The translations under genes and the position numbers were made by a program. From the NCBI GenBank assembly GCA_030598025.1, contig JAUVQS010000012.1, positions 1 through 21,126 of the forward strand: DNA of 21,126 nucleotides, written 5' to 3'. Below are positions 1 to 6,535 of this stretch, one piece after another. Source of the DNA: Acidimicrobiia bacterium (GTDB lineage Bacteria; Actinomycetota; Acidimicrobiia; Spongiisociales; JAHEDJ01). Below the pieces are notes generated by a model. That model was given only the letters and a program-made list of their open reading frames with translations. It made no database searches and was not told the origin of the DNA. Numbering within the stretch: the stretch's first letter is position 1; every line of letters begins with the position of its first letter.

Positions 1-88
1 AGCACGTGAGGAACTCCGGGCGCTCGCCGGAGAATGGCGCGACAGCGGCGCAACTCTCCGGATCGACGTGGACCCGATAGATCTTTGA
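1..88 (+). CDS. priA: Primosomal protein N' (PriA), C-terminal fragment
   Basis: Only the last 28 or so codons are inside the window; the gene runs in from the left in the frame starting at base 2 and stops with TGA at 86-88. The visible tail reads AREELRALAGEWRDSGA and ends LRIDVDPIDL. A 'xxxDVDPxxL' ending is typical of PriA, the helicase-like protein that reloads the replicative helicase at stalled forks. The downstream order def-fmt-rsmB is the usual neighbourhood of priA in Actinobacteria, which supports the call. Catalytic helicase motifs lie outside the window, so it cannot be judged whether the protein is a full helicase or the degenerate actinobacterial form. Confidence 0.72.
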   Translation, partial: AREELRALAGEWRDSGATLRIDVDPIDL

Positions 89-90
89 GC

Positions 91-126
91 CGTACCACGT
101 ACCACGTACCACGTACCACGTACCCC
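91..126. repeat. Heptanucleotide tandem array A (GTACCAC units)
   Basis: GTAC occurs at 92, 99, 106, 113 and 120, exactly 7 bp apart, giving about five copies of GTACCAC directly after the priA stop codon. Translation of the array gives an artefactual periodic peptide (TTYHVPR repeats). It belongs to the same 7-bp family as the arrays near 308, 4648, 8207, 15626, 20376 and 20473. Confidence 0.9.
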
Positions 127-307
127 CTCTGGGTTCGCTGCGCTCACCCATCTCCCCCGCGGTGCTGGGGAGAACGTATAGAGGTGACGGTAGTACTGCT
201 TTATGCATCCTCTCCCCCGGATGCGGATGTGGGGTGGGTTGGCCTGTTCCTGCAGAGCAGGTTGGAGGGTGTAATCCACATGGCGACCACCTATCCGCGC
301 GTCTTCC
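127..307. other. Gene-free spacer with hairpins
   Basis: This stretch between arrays A and B has no convincing gene. It contains a perfect 7-bp inverted repeat TCTCCCC...GGGGAGA (151-157 with 167-173, 9-nt loop) and a second one GCATCC...GGATGC (205-210 with 219-224). Neither is followed by a T run, so I do not call them terminators with confidence. An ATG at about 281 preceded by GGAGGG opens only a frame that runs through array B, so it is not treated as a gene. Confidence 0.5.
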
Positions 308-390
308 ACGTACAACGTAGGACGTACTGCCGTCGGGTCGCAATACGGAATACGTTGTACGCAATACGTTGCAGGCAATACGTTGTACGT
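308..390. repeat. Heptanucleotide array B (degenerate TACGTTG/TACGCAA units)
   Basis: TAC or TAG cores lie at 311, 318 and 325 and again at 344, 351, 358, 365, 379 and 386, all in the same 7-bp phase. The units are more degenerate than in array A. Bases 344-361 (TACGGAATACGTTGTACG) are the exact reverse complement of 8214-8231 in array D, so members occur in both orientations. The array runs straight into the palindrome at 390-436. Confidence 0.85.
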
Positions 391-436
391 AGCGGTCTGT
401 TGGCTTGCGCCGCAGGCGCAAGCCAACAGACCGCTA
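390..436. repeat. Perfect 22-bp inverted repeat with 3-nt loop
   Basis: The left arm 390-411 (TAGCGGTCTGTTGGCTTGCG, then CC) and the right arm 415-436 are perfect reverse complements separated by GCA. The structure ends 12 bases before the def start codon. On RNA it would form a very stable hairpin, but there is no following T tract. It could be a terminator for readthrough from priA, a translational barrier, or a dispersed palindromic repeat. The sequence alone does not decide. Confidence 0.9.
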
Positions 437-448
437 CTCTTCCACCGC

Positions 449-946
449 ATGGCCATCTTTCCCATCCGGACCTTCGGAGATCCGGTACTTCGTACCGTCG
501 CGGCCGTCGTTGACGAGATCGACGACGGTATCCGCCATCTTGTCGCGGACCTGATTGAGACCATGTACGAAGCTCCCGGCGTCGGACTTGCCGCACCGCA
601 GATCGGCATCTCAAAACGGGTCTTCGTCTTTGACTGGGCGGACGGTACGGGCGCTCACACCCTGATCAACCCGGAGATAGTGGAGACCTCCGGCGAGTGG
701 GAGTTTGATGAAGGCTGCCTCTCCGTTCCCGGTAAGTACTGGCCGATCCGTCGACCAGCGTTCTCGAGGTTCCGGGGTTTGGATCTCGACGGCAACGAGG
801 TCGATTACGAAGGTGACGAGTTGCTCAGCAGGATCCTGCAGCACGAATTCGACCACCTCGAAGGAATGCTGCTGATAGAGCGACTCGAGAGGCGCGTCCG
901 CAAGGAGGCGCTCCGGGAACTCCGCGACGAGGCGCTCGGGCTTTGA
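449..946 (+). CDS. def: Peptide deformylase
   Basis: Metalloenzyme that removes the N-formyl group from nascent proteins in the cytosol. The 165-residue product has all three family motifs: GVGLAAPQ (44-51), EGCLSVP (88-94, Cys90 a metal ligand) and HEFDH (132-136, two His ligands and the catalytic Glu). The length is typical. I chose the ATG at 449 because the protein then begins MAIFPIRTFGDPVLR, the normal deformylase N terminus. An in-frame start at 383 lies inside the upstream repeat and palindrome. No Shine-Dalgarno is visible in the 12 bases between the palindrome and this ATG. The stop overlaps the fmt start (TTGA), so the two opposing functions, deformylation and formylation, are translationally coupled. 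Confidence 0.95.
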   Translation: MAIFPIRTFGDPVLRTVAAVVDEIDDGIRHLVADLIETMYEAPGVGLAAPQIGISKRVFVFDWADGTGAHTLINPEIVETSGEWEFDEGCLSVPGKYWPIRRPAFSRFRGLDLDGNEVDYEGDELLSRILQHEFDHLEGMLLIERLERRVRKEALRELRDEALGL

Positions 947-1860
947 TCTCGACCGTATTCCTTGGGACGCCCGCCTCATCGCTTCCGTCGCTCGAGGCCG
1001 CTGTGCGGCAATCGGAGGTTCGGCTGGTGGTAACACGTCCGGACCGTGCGCGCGGGCGATCGAAGGCCCCACGACCTTCACCGGTGAAGGAGGCGGCAGA
1101 TCGTCTCGGCGTGGCGGTCGCACAACCGGAGAACCGCGCTGAGCTACTCAGCGCCGTTGCGAAGGTATCGCCATTTGATGTTGGAGTCGTCGTGGCATTT
1201 GGAATGATCCTTCGCCCTCGAGTGCTGGAGATTCCCAGGAGAGGATTTGTGAACGTTCATTTCTCCCTGCTGCCACGGTGGCGAGGTGCGGCACCCGTGG
1301 AAAGGGCGATTCTCGGAGGAGACGAATCGACCGGGGTCACGCTCATGGCCATGGACCGTGGTCTTGATACCGGAGCGATAATCAGCAATCGGAGAACGCC
1401 GATTGAATCCGGCGAGACATCCGGTGATCTCCTGGAGCGATTGACGTACTTAGCCGCCTCCGTGTTGGAGGAAGATCTGTCGCTTTTCGTGGATGGGTAC
1501 CTCGTCCCAGCCCCGCAGCGGTCCGGGGCCGCCACCTACGCCCCCAAGATCGAATCGGCTGAGGCACATCTTCCGATGGACGCTTCGGCGGAGGAGGTCC
1601 TCCGGCGTATTCGCGCCTTCAATCCTCGACCGGGCGCGTTCGGTATCCTCGAAGGAAAGAGGTTGAAGATTTGGGCCGCCGGATTTGCTGCGTGCGCCAA
1701 CCTGGAATCCGGTGAACTAAGCGTCGTGGGCGACGATCTTTGCCTCGGAGTGGGCGATGGAGCAGTGTCGCTCGGCGAGGTCCAGGCTGAGGGAGGTCGC
1801 CGGATGACCGGATTGGACTGGGCCAGGGGTCGCCGAGGCACGACGGGTCATCTCACATGA
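943..1860 (+). CDS. fmt: Methionyl-tRNA formyltransferase
   Basis: Transfers a formyl group from 10-formyltetrahydrofolate to initiator Met-tRNA. The 305-residue product opens with the Rossmann-like FLGTPASSLPSLEA. It carries the catalytic Asn-His-Asp set as N104 and H106 in NVHFSLLPRWRGAAP and D142 in GLDTG. The C-terminal domain (about 205-305), with FNPRPGAF near 226-233, matches the tRNA-binding half of the family. The start is a TTG at 943 overlapping the def stop codon by 4 nt; no ATG fits better, because the conserved first strand begins only four residues later. The end overlaps rsmB by ATGA. Confidence 0.95.
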   Translation: MISTVFLGTPASSLPSLEAAVRQSEVRLVVTRPDRARGRSKAPRPSPVKEAADRLGVAVAQPENRAELLSAVAKVSPFDVGVVVAFGMILRPRVLEIPRRGFVNVHFSLLPRWRGAAPVERAILGGDESTGVTLMAMDRGLDTGAIISNRRTPIESGETSGDLLERLTYLAASVLEEDLSLFVDGYLVPAPQRSGAATYAPKIESAEAHLPMDASAEEVLRRIRAFNPRPGAFGILEGKRLKIWAAGFAACANLESGELSVVGDDLCLGVGDGAVSLGEVQAEGGRRMTGLDWARGRRGTTGHLT

Positions 1861-3044
1861 AACCCGGTGTCGAAGCGCGCCGGGATGCAGCACGAGCTCT
1901 CGGTCGGATACTTCGCAGTGGTGCCTACAGCAATCGTTTGGTGGACATGTCATCGCTTCCGCCTCAAGACGCCGATCTCTTGCGATTCCTCACGTATACA
2001 ACGCTTCGACATCTCAATCGGATCGACTCGGTCGTCGAAGAGTTCAGCGACAGGCGAATCTCGAAACTCGATGGTGAAGTCGCCGATGTTCTGAGAGTGG
2101 CCGTGGCCGAGCTCATGTACGGCCGTGCACCGGCCCACGCGATCGTGGACTCCGCCGTGGAATCGACGAAGGGAGGCAAACGACGTAGCGCCTCCGGATT
2201 CGTGAATGGGGTTCTGCGGGCAATCGTACGGAGCAGAAGCACGGAGGCCGTTTCCGACGAACCGAGACTCGAATACCCGGTGTGGTTGGTCGAGACTCTC
2301 GACAGTCGGTGGGAGAGCAGCGAAGTCACCCGCTTTCTCGAGTTCTCACTCGGTGATGCCCCCCGCCAGGTGCGTGCCCGGGCAGGCGCCGCTACCGAGG
2401 GGCTGACGCCCATACCGGGGATTCCAGGAGCCTTCGAATGGACCGAACGGGGAGAACTGGCGGACGGCTTCGTTGTTCAGGATGCCGCCAGCGTGGCGGT
2501 CGGCAACGCCGTGCCGTTGCACCCCGGCGATCTGGTCCTCGATTTGGCCGCCGCACCGGGAGGAAAGGCAGCACACCTGCGTGATCGTGGCGCGGTGGTG
2601 TTCGCGGCTGATCGGAATCGCCGCCGTGCAGTGGACGCACGCCGACGTTGGCCGGACATTGCCTGGTCTGTCGCCGACGGGCTCCACCCGCCGTTCGGGC
2701 CGGGGACATTCGACCATGTGCTCCTGGATGCACCTTGCTCCGGCCTCGGGACGATGCGACGCCGCCCTGAAGTTCGATACAAAGCGAACCCGGAGTCAGT
2801 TGCCGAAATGGCAGGACGTCAGAGAGCAATGCTCGAGACCGCCCTTGCTCTGGTGGCGCCCGGTGGCACGGTCACATATTCGGTCTGCACCATCACCGCC
2901 GATGAAACGGTCGACGTCGTCGCCGACCTTCCCGCCGAGGCCCCGAAGGGGACGCCGGGGAAGCTCTGGGGAAACGGCGTATTGCTCGGACCCCACCTCA
3001 CCGGCACGGACGGCATGTTCATAAGCGTCGTGCGCCGACCATGA
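1857..3044 (+). CDS. rsmB: 16S rRNA (cytosine-C5)-methyltransferase, RsmB/Fmu family
   Basis: S-adenosylmethionine-dependent enzyme expected to methylate a cytosine (C967 in E. coli numbering) in 16S rRNA. The 395-residue protein has an N-terminal NusB-like RNA-binding helical domain (about 1-125, with AHAIVDSAVE and GFVNGVLRAI). A Rossmann methyltransferase domain follows. It shows the SAM motif VLDLAAAPGGKAAHL (227-241), the Pro-Cys motif DAPCSGLGTMRRRPEVRYK (291-309; Cys294) and the second catalytic cysteine in YSVCTI (Cys344). ATGA overlaps link it to fmt upstream and rpe downstream. The fmt-fmu-rpe order is conserved in Actinobacteria. Confidence 0.94.
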   Translation: MKPGVEARRDAARALGRILRSGAYSNRLVDMSSLPPQDADLLRFLTYTTLRHLNRIDSVVEEFSDRRISKLDGEVADVLRVAVAELMYGRAPAHAIVDSAVESTKGGKRRSASGFVNGVLRAIVRSRSTEAVSDEPRLEYPVWLVETLDSRWESSEVTRFLEFSLGDAPRQVRARAGAATEGLTPIPGIPGAFEWTERGELADGFVVQDAASVAVGNAVPLHPGDLVLDLAAAPGGKAAHLRDRGAVVFAADRNRRRAVDARRRWPDIAWSVADGLHPPFGPGTFDHVLLDAPCSGLGTMRRRPEVRYKANPESVAEMAGRQRAMLETALALVAPGGTVTYSVCTITADETVDVVADLPAEAPKGTPGKLWGNGVLLGPHLTGTDGMFISVVRRP

Positions 3045-3727
3045 GCTCGATAAACTCGCGCTCGATGGACCAAATCAAGATCGCCCCCTCACTTCTTGCC
3101 GCCGATTTCGCCGACCTCGGCAAGGAAGTTGCCAGAATCGAACCCCATGTGGACATGCTTCATCTGGACATAATGGATGGGCATTTCGTGCCCAACATTT
3201 CTTTCGGAATGCCGGTGATCACGTCCCTGCGCAGTCGCACGAGTCTTCTTTTCGACTGCCACATGATGACGACGAATCCAGATGTCTACTTCGACGAACT
3301 CAGGGAGGCCGGCGGGGATCTCGCCATGATCCATGTCGAAGCGATCTCTGACCCAACCGCGGCCGCATCGAAAGCCCGGGCTGCCGGTCTCGGCTTTGGG
3401 CTCGTTCTGAATCCCCCCACCCCATTCGCAGCGGTCGAGCCATTCATGGAACTGGCCGACATGATTCTGGTCATGTCGGTCCACCCGGGCTTTGGCGGGC
3501 AGTCGTTCATGCCGGAAGTCCTTGCCAAAACCGAGTCGGCACGGAAATGGGTTGATGAACACGGGTTATGTGTCGATATACAGATCGACGGTGGCATCAC
3601 TCCAGAGACGGCTCGCCTGGCCGGACAGGCCGGTGCGAACGTATTCGTCGCAGGTACGGCGATTTTTGGAGCGGATGACCCCGTTGCTGCAATCAAGCGA
3701 TTGCGGCAAGCAATCGACGGAAGGTGA
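3041..3727 (+). CDS. rpe: Ribulose-phosphate 3-epimerase
   Basis: Interconverts ribulose-5-phosphate and xylulose-5-phosphate in the pentose phosphate pathway. The TIM-barrel motifs are all present in 228 residues: IAPSLLAADF (14-23), HLDIMDGHFVPNISFG (41-56), FDCHMM (71-76), MSVHPGFGGQSF (145-156) and IDGGI (182-186). The metal and catalytic residues are H41, D43, H74 and D183. The start at 3041 overlaps the rsmB stop (ATGA). A second ATG at 3065 would give the more usual short N terminus MDQIKIAPSLL; neither has a clear Shine-Dalgarno, and coupling favours 3041. Ribulose-5-phosphate is also the RibB substrate of the riboflavin operon just downstream. Confidence 0.95.
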   Translation: MSSINSRSMDQIKIAPSLLAADFADLGKEVARIEPHVDMLHLDIMDGHFVPNISFGMPVITSLRSRTSLLFDCHMMTTNPDVYFDELREAGGDLAMIHVEAISDPTAAASKARAAGLGFGLVLNPPTPFAAVEPFMELADMILVMSVHPGFGGQSFMPEVLAKTESARKWVDEHGLCVDIQIDGGITPETARLAGQAGANVFVAGTAIFGADDPVAAIKRLRQAIDGR

Positions 3728-3728
3728 C

Positions 3729-4658
3729 ATGAGCTCACGCATTCTGGTCGTCGACGATGATCCAGATATTGTTCAGTTCGTCCGGGTCAACCTCGAACTC
3801 GAAGGATTTGAGGTTGATACCGCGAGTGATGGACACGAAGCGATCAGTTCCGCGTTGACCGGGGCGCCCGACGTCGTTGTGCTCGATGTGATGATGCCGG
3901 GGATGGACGGGCTCAATGTTCTGAAGCAACTGCGAAGTCACCCAGCCGCCGCCAACACGTCCGTGATCCTGCTGACTGCCAAGGCTCTTCCTGAGGACCG
4001 GGTCGCTGGTTTGGACCTCGGAGCAGACGACTACATCACCAAACCGTTCGACATCAACGAACTGGTCGCAAGGGTGAAGGCGGTCTTGCGCCGCACCAAG
4101 GCTCTCCGAGATGTGTCACCTCTGACGGGCCTTCCCGGCAACTTTCGTATCGCCAGTGAGTTGGAGTTGCGGATTGAGTCGGGCGATCACTTTGCTCTCG
4201 CATATGCCGATCTCGACAATTTCAAGGCGTATAACGATCACTATGGATTCATGCGAGGTGATCAGGTGATCAAGTTCACGGCGCACGCGCTTCTCGAGGC
4301 TTCTGCGGCACTCGCCGATCCGACTGCTTTTGTTGGTCACATCGGTGGTGACGACTTCGTGGCCATCATCAAACCGGATCAGGCTGAGACGTTCTGCCGG
4401 GAGACGCTCTCGGTGTTCGACGACGGGGTGCTCGACTACTACGAGACGGCAGACGCTCTGCGCGGCTACATCGAGGTCACAGATCGGCGAGGGGAGCGCC
4501 ACGCTTTCCCAATAGTCTCGATTTCCCTCGGCGTTGCTACCAACACGATGAGAGAGATCACCTCCCAGTGGCAGGCTTCCGCCATCGCGGTCGAGATGAA
4601 GGAGCACGCCAAACGTGTGTCGGGCTCCAGCTACGAGATCGATCGCCGTACGACGTAG
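3729..4658 (+). CDS. Response regulator with a C-terminal GGDEF-type (GGDDF) domain
   Basis: Cytosolic signalling protein of 309 residues. The receiver domain (1-122) has the acidic pocket D10-D11, phospho-acceptor D53 in VLDVMMPGMDG, T83 and K105 in YITKPF. After a short linker, a GGDEF-like domain begins with SPLTGLPGN (130-138). It contains YADLDNFKAYNDHYG and then GHIGGDDF (203-210). The signature reads GGDDF, with Asp at the fourth position, so diguanylate cyclase activity is uncertain; a sensory or c-di-GMP-related role without catalysis is possible. I set the start at the ATG at 3729, because the longer frame upstream merely overlaps rpe. GGAAGG at 3719-3724 is a fair ribosome site. 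No partner kinase is visible. It lies 1 nt after rpe and is probably co-transcribed. Confidence 0.88.
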   Translation: MSSRILVVDDDPDIVQFVRVNLELEGFEVDTASDGHEAISSALTGAPDVVVLDVMMPGMDGLNVLKQLRSHPAAANTSVILLTAKALPEDRVAGLDLGADDYITKPFDINELVARVKAVLRRTKALRDVSPLTGLPGNFRIASELELRIESGDHFALAYADLDNFKAYNDHYGFMRGDQVIKFTAHALLEASAALADPTAFVGHIGGDDFVAIIKPDQAETFCRETLSVFDDGVLDYYETADALRGYIEVTDRRGERHAFPIVSISLGVATNTMREITSQWQASAIAVEMKEHAKRVSGSSYEIDRRTT

Positions 4659-4692
4659 TCCGAGTACCGGGTACCCGGTACCAGGTACCCGG
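4648..4692. repeat. Heptanucleotide array C with 9-bp hairpin
   Basis: GTAC cores at 4664, 4671, 4678 and 4685 are 7 bp apart; an earlier pair at 4648 and 4655 sits in the last codons of the response regulator gene. Bases 4667-4675 (CCGGGTACC) and 4684-4692 (GGTACCCGG) form a perfect 9-bp inverted repeat with an 8-nt loop. The position, between a stop codon and the riboswitch promoter, would suit a terminator, but there is no T run. Confidence 0.85.
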
Positions 4693-4706
4693 ACAACCGC
4701 TCGGTG

Positions 4707-4734
4707 TTTCATGCCTCTCGTACGCAGGTACAAT
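4707..4734 (+). promoter_or_regulatory. Candidate promoter of the riboflavin operon
   Basis: A TACAAT hexamer at 4729-4734 is a good -10 element, and a transcript starting 6-7 bases later would begin right at the riboswitch. The -35 region is weak: TTTCAT at 4707-4712, 16 bp upstream. The call rests on the -10 element and the placement. Confidence 0.5.
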
Positions 4735-4739
4735 CAACT

Positions 4740-4859
4740 CGCCCCCTTCAGGGCAGGGTGAGATTCCCGACCGGCGGTGAGAGCCCGCGAACCCTTCTGG
4801 GTTGATTCCGGTGGAATTCCGGTGCCGACGGTAAGAGTCCGGATGAGAGAAGGAGGGCG
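4740..4859 (+). promoter_or_regulatory. FMN riboswitch (RFN element)
   Basis: The conserved RFN landmarks occur in order: TTCAGGGCAGGGTGAGATTC, then ACCGGCGGTGAGAGCCCGCG. A variable arm follows, then GATTCCGGTGGAATTCCGGT, GCCGACGGTAAGAGTCCGGA and TGAGAGAAGGAG. The P1 stem pairs CGCCCCCTT near 4740 with AAGGAGGGCG near 4850-4859. It binds flavin mononucleotide and sits directly upstream of ribD, so FMN should shut down the riboflavin operon. No terminator with a T run follows the aptamer, which points to translational control, although the AGGAGG at 4851-4856 in the P1 strand is 27 nt from the annotated ribD ATG. Confidence 0.96.
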
Positions 4860-4883
4860 GGCTCTTACGCGCGCGCTCCCGGA

Positions 4884-5945
4884 ATGGAGAAGTGCGTGAA
4901 CGAAATGCCGATGGAGCGAGCCATTCGCCTGGCAAGAGGATTCCGCCCGCACCCGAATCCGCGTGTCGGTGCGGTTGTGGTGGATTCGCTGGGCAACCTG
5001 GTTGGTGAAGGAGCCCATGAGCGCCCCGGTCTTCCTCATGCGGAAGTCATCGCCCTCGAGGCCGCCGGTTCGCGGGCCGCAGGCTCCACCGTCTTCGTGA
5101 CCCTTGAACCGTGCAATCACTCAGGCCGGACCGGGCCCTGCACCGCCGCCCTCATCAACGCAGGCGTCGAGCGGGTCGTAATCGGGGTACTGGACCCCGA
5201 TGAAAAGGTGTCGGGAAACGGTATTGCGGCGCTGAAGGCCGCCGGAGTGGCAGTTGAACTGGACGATTCCACGGAACATCTGGTCGATCTCGACCCTGGA
5301 TACTTCCACCATCGACGAACGGGGCGCCCACGGTTCACACTGAAGGCTGCCTTGACCCTGGACGGTCAGATTGCCGCCCGGGATGGCACCTCACAATGGA
5401 TCACCGGTGAAGAGGCCCGCCTCGATGGGCACCGTCTGCGGGCAGAATCCGATGCAGTGCTGGTGGGAGCAGGGACGGTGCTCGCAGACGATCCGCGCCT
5501 TGACGTCCGCCTGGCGGGATACGACGGGCAGCAACCGCGTCCGATTGTTATCGCCGGGAGTCGTCGCTTGCCGGAGGCGGCGCGTGTTCTCGAACGCAAC
5601 GCCCTGGTGGTGTCGACCAAGGCGGGCAGTCAACCTGGTGAAGAGTTGGTTGTTTCCCCCAGGAGCGATGGTCGACCCGATCTCGGGGTTGTTGCTGCAA
5701 CTCTTGGGGAGGCAGGGTTTGTCGACGTGATGATTGAATGTGGCCCGACGCTGGCAGGCGAAATGTGGACGGCGGGTCTCATCGACAGGGGCGTGTGGTA
5801 CCTGGCGTCGAAGCTGGCCGGTGGAACCGGGAAGAACGTCTTCGGCCGCACCTTCGGAACGTTGTCGGAGTCACGCGAGATCGAGATTATTGATATTCGG
5901 AAGGTAGGAGCCGACCTGCGGGTCGAGTTCGTGATGGAGGGCTGA
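4884..5945 (+). CDS. ribD: Bifunctional diaminohydroxyphosphoribosylaminopyrimidine deaminase / 5-amino-6-(5-phosphoribosylamino)uracil reductase
   Basis: Carries out steps two and three of riboflavin synthesis from the GTP cyclohydrolase product. The N-terminal deaminase domain (about 1-145) has HPNPRVGAVVVD, the zinc and catalytic HAE (52-54) and the zinc cysteines in EPCNHSGRTGPC (C77, C86). The C-terminal reductase domain (about 148-353) has LKAALTLDGQIAARDGTSQW (153-172), GAGTVLADDPRL and ECGPTLAGEM. The 353-residue length is normal. The start is uncertain: ATG 4884 has no Shine-Dalgarno. A GTG at 4896, six bases after GGAG (4886-4889), or an ATG at 4905 would give a shorter N terminus without losing any motif. 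It is the first gene after the FMN riboswitch, and its stop overlaps the ribE ATG by one base. Confidence 0.93.
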   Translation: MEKCVNEMPMERAIRLARGFRPHPNPRVGAVVVDSLGNLVGEGAHERPGLPHAEVIALEAAGSRAAGSTVFVTLEPCNHSGRTGPCTAALINAGVERVVIGVLDPDEKVSGNGIAALKAAGVAVELDDSTEHLVDLDPGYFHHRRTGRPRFTLKAALTLDGQIAARDGTSQWITGEEARLDGHRLRAESDAVLVGAGTVLADDPRLDVRLAGYDGQQPRPIVIAGSRRLPEAARVLERNALVVSTKAGSQPGEELVVSPRSDGRPDLGVVAATLGEAGFVDVMIECGPTLAGEMWTAGLIDRGVWYLASKLAGGTGKNVFGRTFGTLSESREIEIIDIRKVGADLRVEFVMEG

Positions 5946-6535
5946 TGTTCACCGGAATCGTAGAGAGAATGGGCAGCGTCGTAGCTGCCAACCGGTCGGA
6001 AGGGAGCATGCGGATGTCGATCGCTGCTCCCGATCTCAACCTAGGAATCGGCGATTCGATAGCGGTCAACGGCGTCTGCCTGACCGCTATCGGTGTGCGA
6101 CCCGACGGGTTTGACGCCGATGTAGTGCTCGAGACACTCGCCAGGACCAACCTCGGTGATCTCGAACCGAGTTCAAGAGTCAATCTCGAGCGACCGATGC
6201 CGGCCGACGGTCGTTTCGACGGCCACGTCGTACAAGGTCACGTTGACGGCGTCGGAGTCGTCGTGGGCCTGCAGCCGGAGGGTGACGGCAAACGGATCAG
6301 GGTGCGGTCGCCGCACGAGCTGTCGAAATACGTGGCTGAGAAGGGGTCAATAGCCATGGATGGGGTGAGTCTCACGGTGGCAGCCGTCGAGGGCGACGAG
6401 TTTGAGGTTGCGCTCATCCCGCACACACTCGACGTGACAACGCTCGGGCTGGGGACGCCCGGGTCGCGGATCAACCTCGAGGTGGATGTGATCGCCAAGT
6501 ACGTTGAGCGAATGATGATTGGGGGACGGGAATGA
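5945..6535 (+). CDS. ribE: Riboflavin synthase, alpha subunit
   Basis: Catalyses dismutation of two 6,7-dimethyl-8-ribityllumazines into riboflavin and the RibBA/RibD-derived pyrimidine. The 196-residue protein shows the invariant N terminus MFTGIVE and two tandem lumazine-binding repeats. The first contains GDSIAVNGVCLT (36-47). The second contains GHVVQGHVDGVG (93-104) and KGSIAMDGVSLTV (133-145). The C-terminal helix that mediates trimer formation follows. It sits between ribD and ribBA with a TGATG junction and an ATGA junction, so the three genes are translationally coupled. In actinobacterial nomenclature this gene is also called ribC. Confidence 0.95.
   Translation: MFTGIVERMGSVVAANRSEGSMRMSIAAPDLNLGIGDSIAVNGVCLTAIGVRPDGFDADVVLETLARTNLGDLEPSSRVNLERPMPADGRFDGHVVQGHVDGVGVVVGLQPEGDGKRIRVRSPHELSKYVAEKGSIAMDGVSLTVAAVEGDEFEVALIPHTLDVTTLGLGTPGSRINLEVDVIAKYVERMMIGGRE

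Noticed and set aside
34..513. Open frame through the priA-def gap
   Set aside because: Its product consists largely of translated tandem repeat and palindrome, and it runs into def in the wrong frame.
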